Shown in pieces: positions 17,952 through 26,174 of a DNA stretch of 64,000 bases. Each line of letters starts with the position of its first letter. Position 1 is the first letter of the stretch. A model generated the notes under the pieces. The model worked only from the letters and a program-made list of their open reading frames with translations, was not told the origin of the DNA and ran no database searches. Source of the stretch: Eubacterium callanderi (lineage in GTDB: Bacteria; Bacillota; Clostridia; Eubacteriales; Eubacteriaceae); NCBI RefSeq assembly GCF_900142645.1, contig NZ_FRBP01000017.1, positions 1-64,000 of the forward strand, given 5' to 3'. The translations under genes and the position numbers were made by a program.

Positions 17952-20900
17952 ATGAGCAATGAACAGCTCTCCGTTTTGGAAAAGAAAATAGAACGCTATG
18001 GGACAATCCTGGAAACCACCGGAGACATTATATTTGACTACCATATCGACGAGGACCGGATGCTGTTCGACGAAGCCAGGCTGGAGAAGGGCCGGTATGT
18101 GCACTACACGCTGGCGGTGGACCGCTACACCGAGGCCCTGCTCCTGGGCAATCTGGTGCATCCCGATGATATCGAGGAAACCATCCGCTTGATCAACGGG
18201 CTGACAGTCCAGGCCATCGTTATCCGTGTGACCCGCCCCGATGAAACGGACGGACGTTACCACTGGACACTCGTCAGGGCCGCTACCGTGCAAAACAGTG
18301 AGGGCAGAGTGACAGAGACCGTGGGCATCATGCGGGATATTGACGACCAGAAGCGCAGAGAGGACCGCCTGGTTGAGGAATCCCGGTGTGACCAGCTCAC
18401 AGGGCTTTACGATCAAAAGTGGACCCGCATAAAAATCGGCGAGGCCCTGGAAGCAAACAATGAGATGGATAAAGGTATCCTGATGCTGATAGACATTGAC
18501 GGCTTTCGAGCCGTTAATGAGAATCTGGGCCATATTTTTGGTGACGCCGTCCTGGTGGAAACCGCCGAAAAGCTGACAGCCCACGCGGCTCCCGGCGATG
18601 TCATCGGCCGCATCGGGGGCGATGAGTTTCTGGTTTACAGCCCAGGCGTGGCAGAAAACCAGATTGCCGGGCGGGTAGCCCGTATCCGCCGCATTTTTGA
18701 CCATACCTTTGAGGGGAAAAGCCAGGCCTACCGCATTTCATGCAGCCTGGGCGTTGCGGCCTGCCCTAAGGACGGCACCACCTTCGAGACGCTGTTCCAC
18801 TGCGCCGACCAGGCCCTGAGCATGGCGAAAATGGAGGGGAGAGACCGCTGGTGCCGTTATGATGAAAAGATGAGCGGTATGTCTTACCTGAACGGCCATG
18901 CCACTAATATTGATACCGCAGTTTTTCAGAAAAGCGGGATTTCTGCAGAAAACCGGGTACTCATCAACATTTTCGAAATCCTGGCCGATTCTAAGGATTT
19001 TACCTCCTCCATGCTTCTGATTCTGGGGATGATCGGCCGTTTTATCGGCGTGGAGCGGGTCTGTATTTTCGAGCAGGAGCAGGAAGGAAAGGAGCTGGTC
19101 AACCAGTACAGCTGGTATTCCGGCACTGCTGTCCGCCCCAAAACCGAACGGGTTGGGGAAGAAGCGCATGCGTATTACAAAACCTTTTTTGATGAAAACG
19201 GCCTGTATGCCCTGGGGAGTGTGGACAACTTTCCGGCCCGGGAGCGCGCGTTTTTCAGGGAAAGGGGAATTTGCTCTGGGCTTTATAAAACACTGGTGGA
19301 AAACGGCCGGTTTTTAGGGTGCATCGGGCTCTCTGGCAGTCGGAACAACCGTGTCTGGAGTGAGAGCGAAAAGGAATTTGTGAGCCTGGTGGCTAAGATC
19401 ATCAGCGTAAACCTGTATAAAGCAAAGCTCCAGACCGAAAACGCCTACGAGAGCCAGGTGGCCCGCGCCATCGTGGATTCCCAGAGTATCAAAAGCCATG
19501 TGATCGATCCCAAAACCCATGAGCTGCTGTTTGTCAGCGCGTCTCTGAAGGCTGAGCGGCCAAATGCCCGGGTGGGCAGCCTGTGCTACGAGACTGTCAT
19601 GGGCCTGGACGCGCCCTGTCCCTTCTGCCGTCTGGATGAAATATCCCAGGAAACACCAGATTTTAACTGGCAGCGCTACATCAGCGGCTGGAACCGCTGG
19701 TTTAATTTCCAGTGCCACAGCCTGCAGTGGCGGGGTGCCAGAGAAGCTGTGCTTGTCGCCATGGACGACATCTCCAATTTTGTGGACAACATCCTGTATG
19801 TGGATAAGCTCACTGGTATTTCCACTTTCAGCCGTTTTGAGCTGGATACCACCGAAATCTTTGACCATGAAACCGGCAAGGAATACGCCATGGTCACCTT
19901 TGACATCGACGAGTTCCGGTATATTAATGAGTTTCACGGCTACAGCATGGGCAATCAGCTGCTGCGCTATATCTCCGGCGGCCTGGTGGGCGCTATGAGC
20001 GGCGCGGAGGTCTGCGCCCGGGTGACCGGCGACGTGTTTGTGGCCTTGGTGGAATGGACCAGTGAGGAAGCCCTGGTCATGAGAATTATGCAGATGGTCG
20101 ACGGAATCAACAAACGGCTGGACTATGTGATACCAGGCATCCGCCTCAATTTTCAGATTGGTGTGTACCACGCCAAAGAAGGCGAGCGGGATATTGGCAA
20201 AATGATGGACAACGCCGACATTGCAAGAAAATCCATCAAGGGCAGCCGCAAGACCGGCATTGCCTTTTACGATAAATCCATGGGAGAAAAGATCCTGAAA
20301 ACCCGCCAGATTGAGGCGCGGATGGAAAGGGCTTTGAGAGATAAGGAGTTTCTTGTCTATCTGCAGCCCAAAATTGATCTGGAAAGCGGCAGAGTGGTGG
20401 GCGCCGAAGCTCTGGCCCGCTGGGTGGATGACCGGGGCAATATTGTGCTGCCCGGAGAGTTTATCCCCATCTTCGAGAGCAATGGCTTTATTGTCGAGCT
20501 GGACTTTTACGTGTACGAGGAAGTCTTTAAAGCCCACTATTACCGCAAAACCAGAGGCTTGAAATGCGTCCCCATCTCCATGAATATGTCCAGAATTCAT
20601 CTGAAATCCGGCAACTACATCGAGCGCTTCCGGGCGCTGGCAGACAAATACCAGATCGACCCTGGCCTCATCGAGGTGGAGGTGACTGAGACCATCTTCA
20701 TCGAAAACAGCGGCTATGTCAAACGGCTGGTCAGCGCGCTGAGAAGCGACGGCTTTAAGGTCTCCATCGACGATTTTGGCTCAGGCTATTCCTCATTAAA
20801 TCTGCTGTCCGAAATCGACGTGGATGTGCTCAAGCTTGACCGCTCCCTCTGCCGGGAGGAAAACCTCTCACCCAAGGAACGGGTCATTCTCAAGAATATT

Positions 20901-21068
20901 GCCGCCATGGCCAAGGAGCTCGACCTCCAGGTGCTGGCTGAGGGCATCGAGACCACCGGCCAGGCCGAATTCCTGAAAAGTATCCAGTGCGACAGCGCCC
21001 AGGGCTTTTTGTTCGCGAAGCCCATGCCTATGGACGAGTTTTTTAAGAAGCTGGATGGGGAATGGTAG
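17952..21068 (+). CDS. Multidomain GGDEF-EAL c-di-GMP protein
   Basis: This 1038-residue soluble protein carries, in order: PAS-like (about 10-130), GGDEF with intact motif near 222, GAF-like (about 335-500), a second PAS-like segment (about 505-600), a degenerate GGDEF (TGDVF near 693) and a complete EAL domain. The EAL domain has EAL near 818, the VTETIF Glu, DDFGSGYSS near 940, the LKLD Lys and AEGIET. It can probably both make and degrade c-di-GMP. The degenerate second GGDEF next to EAL may be a GTP-sensing regulatory domain, as known for some GGDEF-EAL enzymes. No RxxD precedes the first GGDEF. It lies directly between pilT and the pilin genes. Confidence 0.93.
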   Translation: MSNEQLSVLEKKIERYGTILETTGDIIFDYHIDEDRMLFDEARLEKGRYVHYTLAVDRYTEALLLGNLVHPDDIEETIRLINGLTVQAIVIRVTRPDETDGRYHWTLVRAATVQNSEGRVTETVGIMRDIDDQKRREDRLVEESRCDQLTGLYDQKWTRIKIGEALEANNEMDKGILMLIDIDGFRAVNENLGHIFGDAVLVETAEKLTAHAAPGDVIGRIGGDEFLVYSPGVAENQIAGRVARIRRIFDHTFEGKSQAYRISCSLGVAACPKDGTTFETLFHCADQALSMAKMEGRDRWCRYDEKMSGMSYLNGHATNIDTAVFQKSGISAENRVLINIFEILADSKDFTSSMLLILGMIGRFIGVERVCIFEQEQEGKELVNQYSWYSGTAVRPKTERVGEEAHAYYKTFFDENGLYALGSVDNFPARERAFFRERGICSGLYKTLVENGRFLGCIGLSGSRNNRVWSESEKEFVSLVAKIISVNLYKAKLQTENAYESQVARAIVDSQSIKSHVIDPKTHELLFVSASLKAERPNARVGSLCYETVMGLDAPCPFCRLDEISQETPDFNWQRYISGWNRWFNFQCHSLQWRGAREAVLVAMDDISNFVDNILYVDKLTGISTFSRFELDTTEIFDHETGKEYAMVTFDIDEFRYINEFHGYSMGNQLLRYISGGLVGAMSGAEVCARVTGDVFVALVEWTSEEALVMRIMQMVDGINKRLDYVIPGIRLNFQIGVYHAKEGERDIGKMMDNADIARKSIKGSRKTGIAFYDKSMGEKILKTRQIEARMERALRDKEFLVYLQPKIDLESGRVVGAEALARWVDDRGNIVLPGEFIPIFESNGFIVELDFYVYEEVFKAHYYRKTRGLKCVPISMNMSRIHLKSGNYIERFRALADKYQIDPGLIEVEVTETIFIENSGYVKRLVSALRSDGFKVSIDDFGSGYSSLNLLSEIDVDVLKLDRSLCREENLSPKERVILKNIAAMAKELDLQVLAEGIETTGQAEFLKSIQCDSAQGFLFAKPMPMDEFFKKLDGEW

Positions 21069-21128
21069 AAAATGCAGGTGTGTTAAAGGGATGATGCCAT
21101 TTAAAAAACATAAATATTGAGGAAAATA

Positions 21129-22409
21129 ATGCGAAAACTTGAACTTAAAACCGCTGTCTCCGCAGTGCTGGCCATTGTCGCCGGGGCGGTGCCGCTGATT
21201 GTAGTGCCGCCCTTTGGGGATACCCTGTATATGCCCAAGCTGATGACCATCGAGGTGCTGGTGTTTGGGCTGCTGCTCTTGTATGTGCGGCCCATTACCG
21301 AGTATTTTACCGGGAAGCCGAAAATCCCTCTGTCCGTGAAGCTGGTGCTTTTGTATCTCTTGTGCGTTACCATCACCCTGCCCTTTTCGACAGATGTGAT
21401 GCTGTCGCTCAAGGGGCGGTCCTTTCGCCTGGAGAGCTACTCCGCCATTTTGTTTTATGGTGTTTTAATGATGCTGGGCGCTTTTTTCTATACCTTTAAG
21501 CCCTGGCATGTACGCCTTTACGCGGTGGGGGTATCCTGCGTGGCGGTTTACGGCATCTTCCAGAAATTTGGTCTGGACTTTCAGCCACAGGACCCTCTGA
21601 TGTACGGCGGGCCAGGCGCTTCCTACGCCACCATCGGCAACCCGAATTTCCTGGGTTCCTTTCTGACACTGGCGCTGCCCATACTCATCTATGCTTTTAT
21701 CAGAGGCCCAAAGGCTTACCTGCTGCCCTGCGGGCTGGTGTATTTCTGCCTGTTGTGCACCAACACCAGGGGAGCGTGGATCGGCAGTCTGCTGGGCTTT
21801 GCGCTGCTGGGGGTGTTTTTGCTGGGCGAGCGGGAAAACCGGCGCCGTTTCGCGGTGGTGAGCGGTGTGTTTGCGCTTCTTACCCTTGTTTTTCTGTTGG
21901 TGAACAGCGGCTTTGGCGCGCGCTTTCTCAGCGTCTTTGCCGATCTGTCTAAAATGCTCAGGGGCGATGACTGGGAAAAGGGCGGTTCTTACCGGCTTTT
22001 TATCTGGTCAAAAACCCTGGAGCTCATCCGCATGCGCCCGCTGACCGGTTTTGGCATCGAGACCCTGGGTCAGGTCATGGGCCAGTATTTTGAAAAGGAT
22101 ATTATCAGGGTGACCGGCCGCCACCTGGTCATCGACCGGGCACACAACGAGTACCTGCACATCGCGGTGAGCAGCGGTATCCCCGCAGCCCTCAGCTATC
22201 TGGCGTTTGAGGGAACGACGCTTTACCATGGTCTTAAAAACTGGCGCCGCTCGCCCATGCTTGTGCCGCTTGTCTGCAGCATCGCTGCCTACATGGCCGC
22301 CGCCTGCTTTAATATTTCCGTGGTAACTGTGGCTCCGGTTTTTTGGGTATTCTGCGGAATTGCGGTGCGTTTGAGTGGTGAAATTCAATCGAATTTGAAT
22401 ATGATTTAA
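21129..22409 (+). CDS. O-antigen ligase-like membrane protein
   Basis: This 426-residue protein has about ten to twelve hydrophobic segments and a large loop before the last helices, the Wzy/WaaL/PglL layout. TNTRGAWIG and DRAHNEYLHIAVSSGIP resemble the conserved ligase motifs, including the H-N-x-Y/F-L element. The ATG at 21129 follows TGAGGAAA. Its place in the pil operon suggests attachment of glycan to pilin (PilO/TfpO-like oligosaccharyltransferase) or to another surface polymer. Both are inference. Confidence 0.8.
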   Translation: MRKLELKTAVSAVLAIVAGAVPLIVVPPFGDTLYMPKLMTIEVLVFGLLLLYVRPITEYFTGKPKIPLSVKLVLLYLLCVTITLPFSTDVMLSLKGRSFRLESYSAILFYGVLMMLGAFFYTFKPWHVRLYAVGVSCVAVYGIFQKFGLDFQPQDPLMYGGPGASYATIGNPNFLGSFLTLALPILIYAFIRGPKAYLLPCGLVYFCLLCTNTRGAWIGSLLGFALLGVFLLGERENRRRFAVVSGVFALLTLVFLLVNSGFGARFLSVFADLSKMLRGDDWEKGGSYRLFIWSKTLELIRMRPLTGFGIETLGQVMGQYFEKDIIRVTGRHLVIDRAHNEYLHIAVSSGIPAALSYLAFEGTTLYHGLKNWRRSPMLVPLVCSIAAYMAAACFNISVVTVAPVFWVFCGIAVRLSGEIQSNLNMI

Positions 22410-22641
22410 GGAAACAAAAATTGAAAAAATTTTGAAAAAAATTTAGTATTTTACCCAAATAGTACTGTTTTTACCATTTGTTTAATGCTGGTGGTAAATG
22501 AAACAGCATTTATAATAACTTATCGCTATAAGAGAAGCGTAAAAAGCAGATTTACATATTTTTAAAAGTGTGTCAACGTGTATGAATAGTGATTGACAGG
22601 AAACTTTCGGAATATTTAAAAGTAACTGGTTTTTATAGTTC

Positions 22642-22670
22642 TTGACAAATGTCCGAATCAGTTGTAGAAT
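22642..22670 (+). promoter_or_regulatory. Promoter of the pilin operon
   Basis: TTGACA (22642-22647), a 17-bp spacer and TAGAAT (22665-22670). Transcription would start near 22677, just at the 5' edge of the riboswitch. The stretch 22410-22640 before it is AT-rich and shows no gene. Confidence 0.78.
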
Positions 22671-22677
22671 AGAATTG

Positions 22678-22768
22678 TTCAAAAGGCAAAGCGGTGCGAA
22701 AGCCCGTGGCGCAAAACTACAGGGTCTACGTCGGAAGCTCCAGGCCGATATGACAGCCAGATGCCACA
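22678..22768 (+). ncRNA. Cyclic di-GMP-I (GEMM) riboswitch
   Basis: The sequence contains the family landmarks in order: GGCAAA, a stem capped by a GAAA tetraloop (GCGGTGCGAAAGCCCGTGGC), GCAAAACTACAGGGTCTA, a second variable stem, then GACAGCCAG and the closing strand. The tetraloop and the GCAAA...GGGTCTA segment are characteristic of GEMM-I. An intrinsic terminator follows, and the downstream gene is a type IV pilin. That is the arrangement known from C. difficile pilA1, where c-di-GMP turns pilin transcription on. Not confirmed by covariance search. Confidence 0.82.
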
Positions 22769-22776
22769 ACCGGTAG

Positions 22777-22822
22777 ATGGCCGAAAACCCCTGTATGGTT
22801 TCCGGCTATTTTTATTTTTTGA
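22777..22822 (+). terminator. Riboswitch-associated terminator
   Basis: ATGGCCGAAAACC pairs with GGTTTCCGGCTAT (one mismatch, one wobble) and is followed by a T-rich tract, between the c-di-GMP aptamer and the pilin gene. Ligand binding probably decides between this hairpin and readthrough. Confidence 0.8.
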
Positions 22823-22948
22823 GTAGCCTTTAACAAAAAGGACCGCTGGAGCAGGCAATTACTCTGTTTATAATCGTCATGGCGCGGACGGTTAAAATAA
22901 AGGTTTATATTTAAAGGTAAACAAGAGAACATAAAAGGAGAGATGTAA

Positions 22949-23476
22949 ATGATTCAGATGATTAATAAGCTGAAGAAAAACCAGAAAGGTTTTACTTTGG
23001 TAGAATTGATTGTAGTATTGGTTATTTTGGCGATTTTGGCAGCGTTCACGATTCCTGCGATGTTGGGGTTTGTTGATGATGCTAGAGGGAAAGCTGCTAT
23101 TGCTCAGGGAAGAGAAATATACGTAGCAGCACAATCAGCTGGAACTGATGTAGCAGCAGGAAGTAATGGCAAATTAACGACAAGTGAAGCAAAAAATGAC
23201 ACCACTGATGATAATTCAGCTAAAAAAATATATGATAAGGTAAAAGTTTTAATCGGCTCAGATATTTCAGGTAGTTTAAGCGATTCGATAGTAAGAGTGA
23301 ACGATAATGTTACTTTTGCTGATACTTCTAATCCGCCTGCCAATAATGCTTATATTACAGTTTCAACAACTGGAAGTGTTTTATATGTAAAATTTGTAGA
23401 TTCAACAGGTAAATATGCTGTAAAGATTACTCCGAATGCATCTGGTACTTCTGCAGAAGTAAATAAAATAAAATAA
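22949..23476 (+). CDS. pilA: Type IV pilin (major pilin candidate)
   Basis: This 175-residue prepilin has a short basic leader and is cleaved after Gly14 (KNQKG/FTLVEL), with Glu5 of the mature protein. The N-terminal helix carries an LVILAILAAFTIPAMLGF core. The C-terminal head is rich in Ser, Thr and Asn. The ribosome site is AAAGGAGAG. It is the first gene after the c-di-GMP riboswitch, so it is the best candidate for the major subunit. The gene is AT-rich, with TTG as the favoured Leu codon in its 5' part. Confidence 0.94.
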   Translation: MIQMINKLKKNQKGFTLVELIVVLVILAILAAFTIPAMLGFVDDARGKAAIAQGREIYVAAQSAGTDVAAGSNGKLTTSEAKNDTTDDNSAKKIYDKVKVLIGSDISGSLSDSIVRVNDNVTFADTSNPPANNAYITVSTTGSVLYVKFVDSTGKYAVKITPNASGTSAEVNKIK

Positions 23477-23489
23477 ATAAAAATTATAA

Positions 23490-23523
23490 GGCCGAGTTTG
23501 CAGCGCCGCACCCGGTCTTTTCT
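23490..23523 (+). terminator. Terminator-like hairpin after pilA
   Basis: AAGGCCG pairs with CGGTCTT (one wobble), followed by TTTTC. It would set pilA transcript levels above the following genes. 23524-23720 holds no supported gene. Confidence 0.6.
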
Positions 23524-23721
23524 CCATTTTATCAGGCGCTTTTTTTATTGCGGCCTATCAGGTGAAATGTTGAAAATGAATTGGAATGGGTGTAGGTTGG
23601 TAGTCTCGTTTGTTTTCAAGGTTTCATCTTTATTGTATATTTGTAAAAAATGTTTTATACGCTTTTTTGTCCTAAAAACAGGATTTTGTTGCTTTTTCGG
23701 AAAAACGGTGATAGCCGTTGT

Positions 23722-23743
23722 GTTTTCAGGATTTCGGGAGGTG
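23722..23743 (+). repeat. Family A right arm carrying the ribosome site of a pilin gene
   Basis: GTTTTCAGGATTTCGGGAGG is the right arm of family A. Its GGGAGG lies 10 bases before the GTG start of the next pilin gene and so acts as its Shine-Dalgarno sequence. Confidence 0.7.
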
Positions 23744-23749
23744 AAATCT

Positions 23750-24277
23750 GTGTTAAAACTCAAAAAGCAGTTAAGAAGTCAAGAGGGTTTTACTTTGGCC
23801 GAGTTGATTGTGGTGCTGGTAATTCTGGCCATCTTAGCTGCTTTTACCATCCCCGCCATGCTGGGTTTTGTGGAGGAAGCCAAAGGAAAAGCCGCCATTG
23901 CCGAGGCGCGGGAGGTTTATGTGGCGGCACAGAGTACGATTACTGGAACAGCTAATTCAGAAATAACTGATTTTAGTATTCAGAAAAAAATGGTTGATCT
24001 CTTAAAAAATGACTCTTTATTTTTCACTGGAGAAAATGCATATGATCCAGAATATCAAATTATGATTGAAAATGTAAGAAATGATGGCTCAGCATATGAT
24101 TTAAGAGATGACTATCATATTCGAAAAACTATAAAAATGGTAGTTTTATTAGGAAAAAAAGGTACCGATCAAGAAAATGTCATACAGAGAATTCAGTATA
24201 TAAATAATGGTAGAGAATACTTGGCCACCATCACCCCCGGCGGCTCCGCCGAAATCACAAAAATAGAAAAGAACTAA
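23750..24277 (+). CDS. Type IV pilin paralogue with mosaic composition
   Basis: This 175-residue prepilin starts at GTG 23750 (leader VLKLKKQLRSQEG, cleavage after Gly13, FTLAEL). Upstream in-frame codons to 23498 have no pilin character. The N-terminal helix is almost identical in protein sequence to PilA, but the codons differ throughout. DNA composition changes sharply: GC-rich to about 23935, AT-rich from about 23940 to 24215, then GC-rich again to the stop. This suggests the exposed head was exchanged. Minor or alternative pilin. Confidence 0.88.
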   Translation: MLKLKKQLRSQEGFTLAELIVVLVILAILAAFTIPAMLGFVEEAKGKAAIAEAREVYVAAQSTITGTANSEITDFSIQKKMVDLLKNDSLFFTGENAYDPEYQIMIENVRNDGSAYDLRDDYHIRKTIKMVVLLGKKGTDQENVIQRIQYINNGREYLATITPGGSAEITKIEKN

Positions 24278-24333
24278 AACCTGTATCCCGAAAACCCAAA
24301 AACTAAATTAGTAAGAACAAAAGGAGCCTGTCC

Positions 24334-24786
24334 ATGATTAACTGTAAACTGGAAAACTTGATCAAAAGCGTTCACGGCTTCACCATGATGGAACTCATCA
24401 CTGTCATTGTTGTCATTGCCCTGCTGGCAGTGATCATCATTCCAGGGTACCTCCATTTCATCGGCGACGCCAAAAAAGATGCGGTGGTGGCTGAGGCAAG
24501 AACCATCTACCTGGCGGCTCAGATACGGGCGACGGAGTTTAAATCTGCCGAGACAGCGGAAAACCCTTACCGCATTCCGGACGCCAATGACCTGCGGGAT
24601 CTGGTGGGGCCGGATAACGTCTATGAGGGGGTTACAAAGCTGACCATTGTGGACGATAACCGTGACGGCACCATTGATAAAATTGAGATGATTAAAAATA
24701 ACATCAATGTTATAATTGAACCAGGAAAAAATGTGATTGTCGATGGAAAGGTGAGAACTGTTTATTCCAGGGATGATCAAAAGTAA
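24334..24786 (+). CDS. Type IV pilin-like protein
   Basis: This 150-residue prepilin-like protein has cleavage predicted after Gly15 (SVHG/FTMMEL), with Glu5 retained and a hydrophobic helix of IVVIALLAVIIIPG type. It shares FIGDAKKDAVVAEARTIYLAAQ with the two preceding pilins, so it is a paralogue. The start follows AAAGGAG. It lies 38 bases before the prepilin peptidase start. Probably a minor pilin. Confidence 0.88.
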   Translation: MINCKLENLIKSVHGFTMMELITVIVVIALLAVIIIPGYLHFIGDAKKDAVVAEARTIYLAAQIRATEFKSAETAENPYRIPDANDLRDLVGPDNVYEGVTKLTIVDDNRDGTIDKIEMIKNNINVIIEPGKNVIVDGKVRTVYSRDDQK

Positions 24787-24824
24787 AATGTATGAATTCA
24801 CACATAAATCCTGGAGGTTTCGCT

Positions 24825-25598
24825 TTGTATGATTCTTTATCTTTGATATATTTTGTGCTGTATGCCTTTGTCTTTATTTTTGGCTGTATGATTGGCAGTT
24901 TTTTAAATGTGGTGGTCTACCGGGTGCCCATTGGCATTTCAGTCGCCAAGGGCCGGTCTTTTTGTCCGAACTGCGGCAAGCCCATTGCGTTTTATGATAA
25001 TATCCCCCTGCTCAGCCATCTGTGGCTGCGGGGAAAATGCCGGAAATGCGGGGCGAAGATCGCGCCGCGGTATTTCTTTACCGAGCTGTGCGGCGGGCTG
25101 CTGGCCCTGCTCATGGCCGGGCATTATGATTTTGGCCTTCAGGCGGTGGTGGGGTTTGCGGTAGCGGCCATTTTACTTGCAGTTACCCTCATAGATTTTG
25201 ACACCATGACCATCCCCAATGGCCTGGTGATCGCTTTGATAATCCCTGTGGCGGCCAGCTATTTTGTGTTTCTGGAGCCCAGTCTTATTTCCCGGGTAAT
25301 CGGTGTGTTTGTCATATCGGTTCCCATGCTGGTCTTATCACTGGTCATTCCCGGCGGCTTTGGCGGCGGGGATGTCAAGCTCATGGCAGTCGCTGGATTT
25401 CTCCTTGGCTGGCCCTGCACCCTGCTGGCGACCTTTATCGGCCTGGTGCTGGGCGGTATTGTAGGCGTCATCAAGCTTATCCGCAAGAGCGGGGAAAAGC
25501 ACATGGCCTTTGGCCCATACCTCTCAGTGGGGATTTTGGTATCCATGTTGTGGGGAATGCAGATCATCTTTTGGTATTTGAATTTTTTTGGACTTTAA
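24825..25598 (+). CDS. pilD: Prepilin peptidase / N-methyltransferase PilD
   Basis: This 257-residue polytopic A24 aspartic protease cleaves pilin leaders and methylates the new N-terminus. Two CxxC pairs lie in the cytoplasmic loop (CPNC, CRKC). The catalytic Asp residues lie in LIDFDTMTIPNG and GGGDVKLMA. The start is TTG at 24825, preceded by GGAGGT at 24812-24817. An upstream ATG at 24792 lacks a ribosome site. Last gene before the inserted cassette. Confidence 0.95.
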   Translation: MYDSLSLIYFVLYAFVFIFGCMIGSFLNVVVYRVPIGISVAKGRSFCPNCGKPIAFYDNIPLLSHLWLRGKCRKCGAKIAPRYFFTELCGGLLALLMAGHYDFGLQAVVGFAVAAILLAVTLIDFDTMTIPNGLVIALIIPVAASYFVFLEPSLISRVIGVFVISVPMLVLSLVIPGGFGGGDVKLMAVAGFLLGWPCTLLATFIGLVLGGIVGVIKLIRKSGEKHMAFGPYLSVGILVSMLWGMQIIFWYLNFFGL

Positions 25599-25628
25599 CA
25601 AGTGGATAGTTGAAAGTGGAAGACCCAT

Positions 25629-25672
25629 CAATGGAGAATGTAGAATTGAGAATGGAGAATTATAGGAGCGAA
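25629..25672. repeat. Left terminal inverted repeat of four-helix-bundle cassette
   Basis: A GAGAATGGAGAATTAT-containing arm of about 40 bp is the imperfect inverse of 26104-26142. Both ends share CAATGGAGAAT and GAGAATGGAGAATTAT. A family GTGG/TTGAAAGTGGAA repeat abuts it on the left (25601-25622). Confidence 0.75.
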
Positions 25673-25724
25673 TTGACAAAGCCAATTCGATTAGGATGGC
25701 CTTCGGCCATAACAGGTAAGTCCT

Positions 25725-26080
25725 GTGAATAGTGAGAATCCGGTTGTAAAAAAAGTTTTCAGTTTGCTGTTCGTATCATACGCTGTTATCAGCATTTGTG
25801 TCAGTCAAAAAAAGAATTTGTTTTGTCCAAGCAGCTGCTTCGCAGCGGTACCAGCATTGGGGCGAATATTCGAGAGGCCCAGGAAGCGCAGAGCAAGAAG
25901 GATTTTTTATCTAAAATGGGCATTGCCTTGAAGGAAGCTTCTGAAACCTGTTATTGGCTGGAGTTGCTGATGGTAACGGATTATTTAACATCTGACGAGG
26001 GCAAGAGTCTATATTCTGACAGTGTTGAATTGAGAAAGATGCTGTCGTCCATTGTAAAATCAACCAAAGAAAAAATATAA
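25725..26080 (+). pseudogene. Four-helix-bundle (S23/TIGR02436-like) protein, frameshifted at A7
   Basis: A GTG start at 25725 encodes the typical family opening (M)NSENPVVKK. At the run of seven A (25748-25754) the reading frame must move by -1 to continue SFQFAVRIIRCYQHLCQSKKEF and then VLSKQLLRSGTSIGANIREAQ to the stop at 26080. A separate frame from a TTG at 25796 covers only the 3' part. The sequence GTA AAA AAA G allows perfect re-pairing after a -1 slip, so programmed frameshifting is possible. A simple deletion or a sequencing error would look the same. The family is related to 23S rRNA intervening-sequence proteins and to DGR Avd proteins. A perfect hairpin CAAAATCGC/GCGATTTTG follows the stop. 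Confidence 0.72.
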
Positions 26081-26103
26081 TCAAAATCGCCCAGCGATTT
26101 TGT

Positions 26104-26142
26104 TCCAATAATTCTCCATTCTCCATTCTCAATTCTCCATTG
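26104..26142. repeat. Right terminal inverted repeat of the cassette
   Basis: ATAATTCTCCATTCTC and ATTCTCCATTG are the inverse of the left arm at 25629-25672. Together the arms delimit a cassette of about 514 bp between pilD and pilC. Confidence 0.75.
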
Positions 26143-26174
26143 AGGGAGAACGGAGCGACGCAAGGAGTGACGTT

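Noticed and set aside
19314-20600. 428-codon minus-strand frame
   Set aside because: Antisense to the GGDEF-EAL gene, whose domains are unambiguous; no start signals or known domain.
23498-23749. Upstream extension of the second pilin gene
   Set aside because: The extra 84 codons have no signal-peptide logic and run through a repeat arm. GTG 23750 has the ribosome site and gives a normal prepilin leader.
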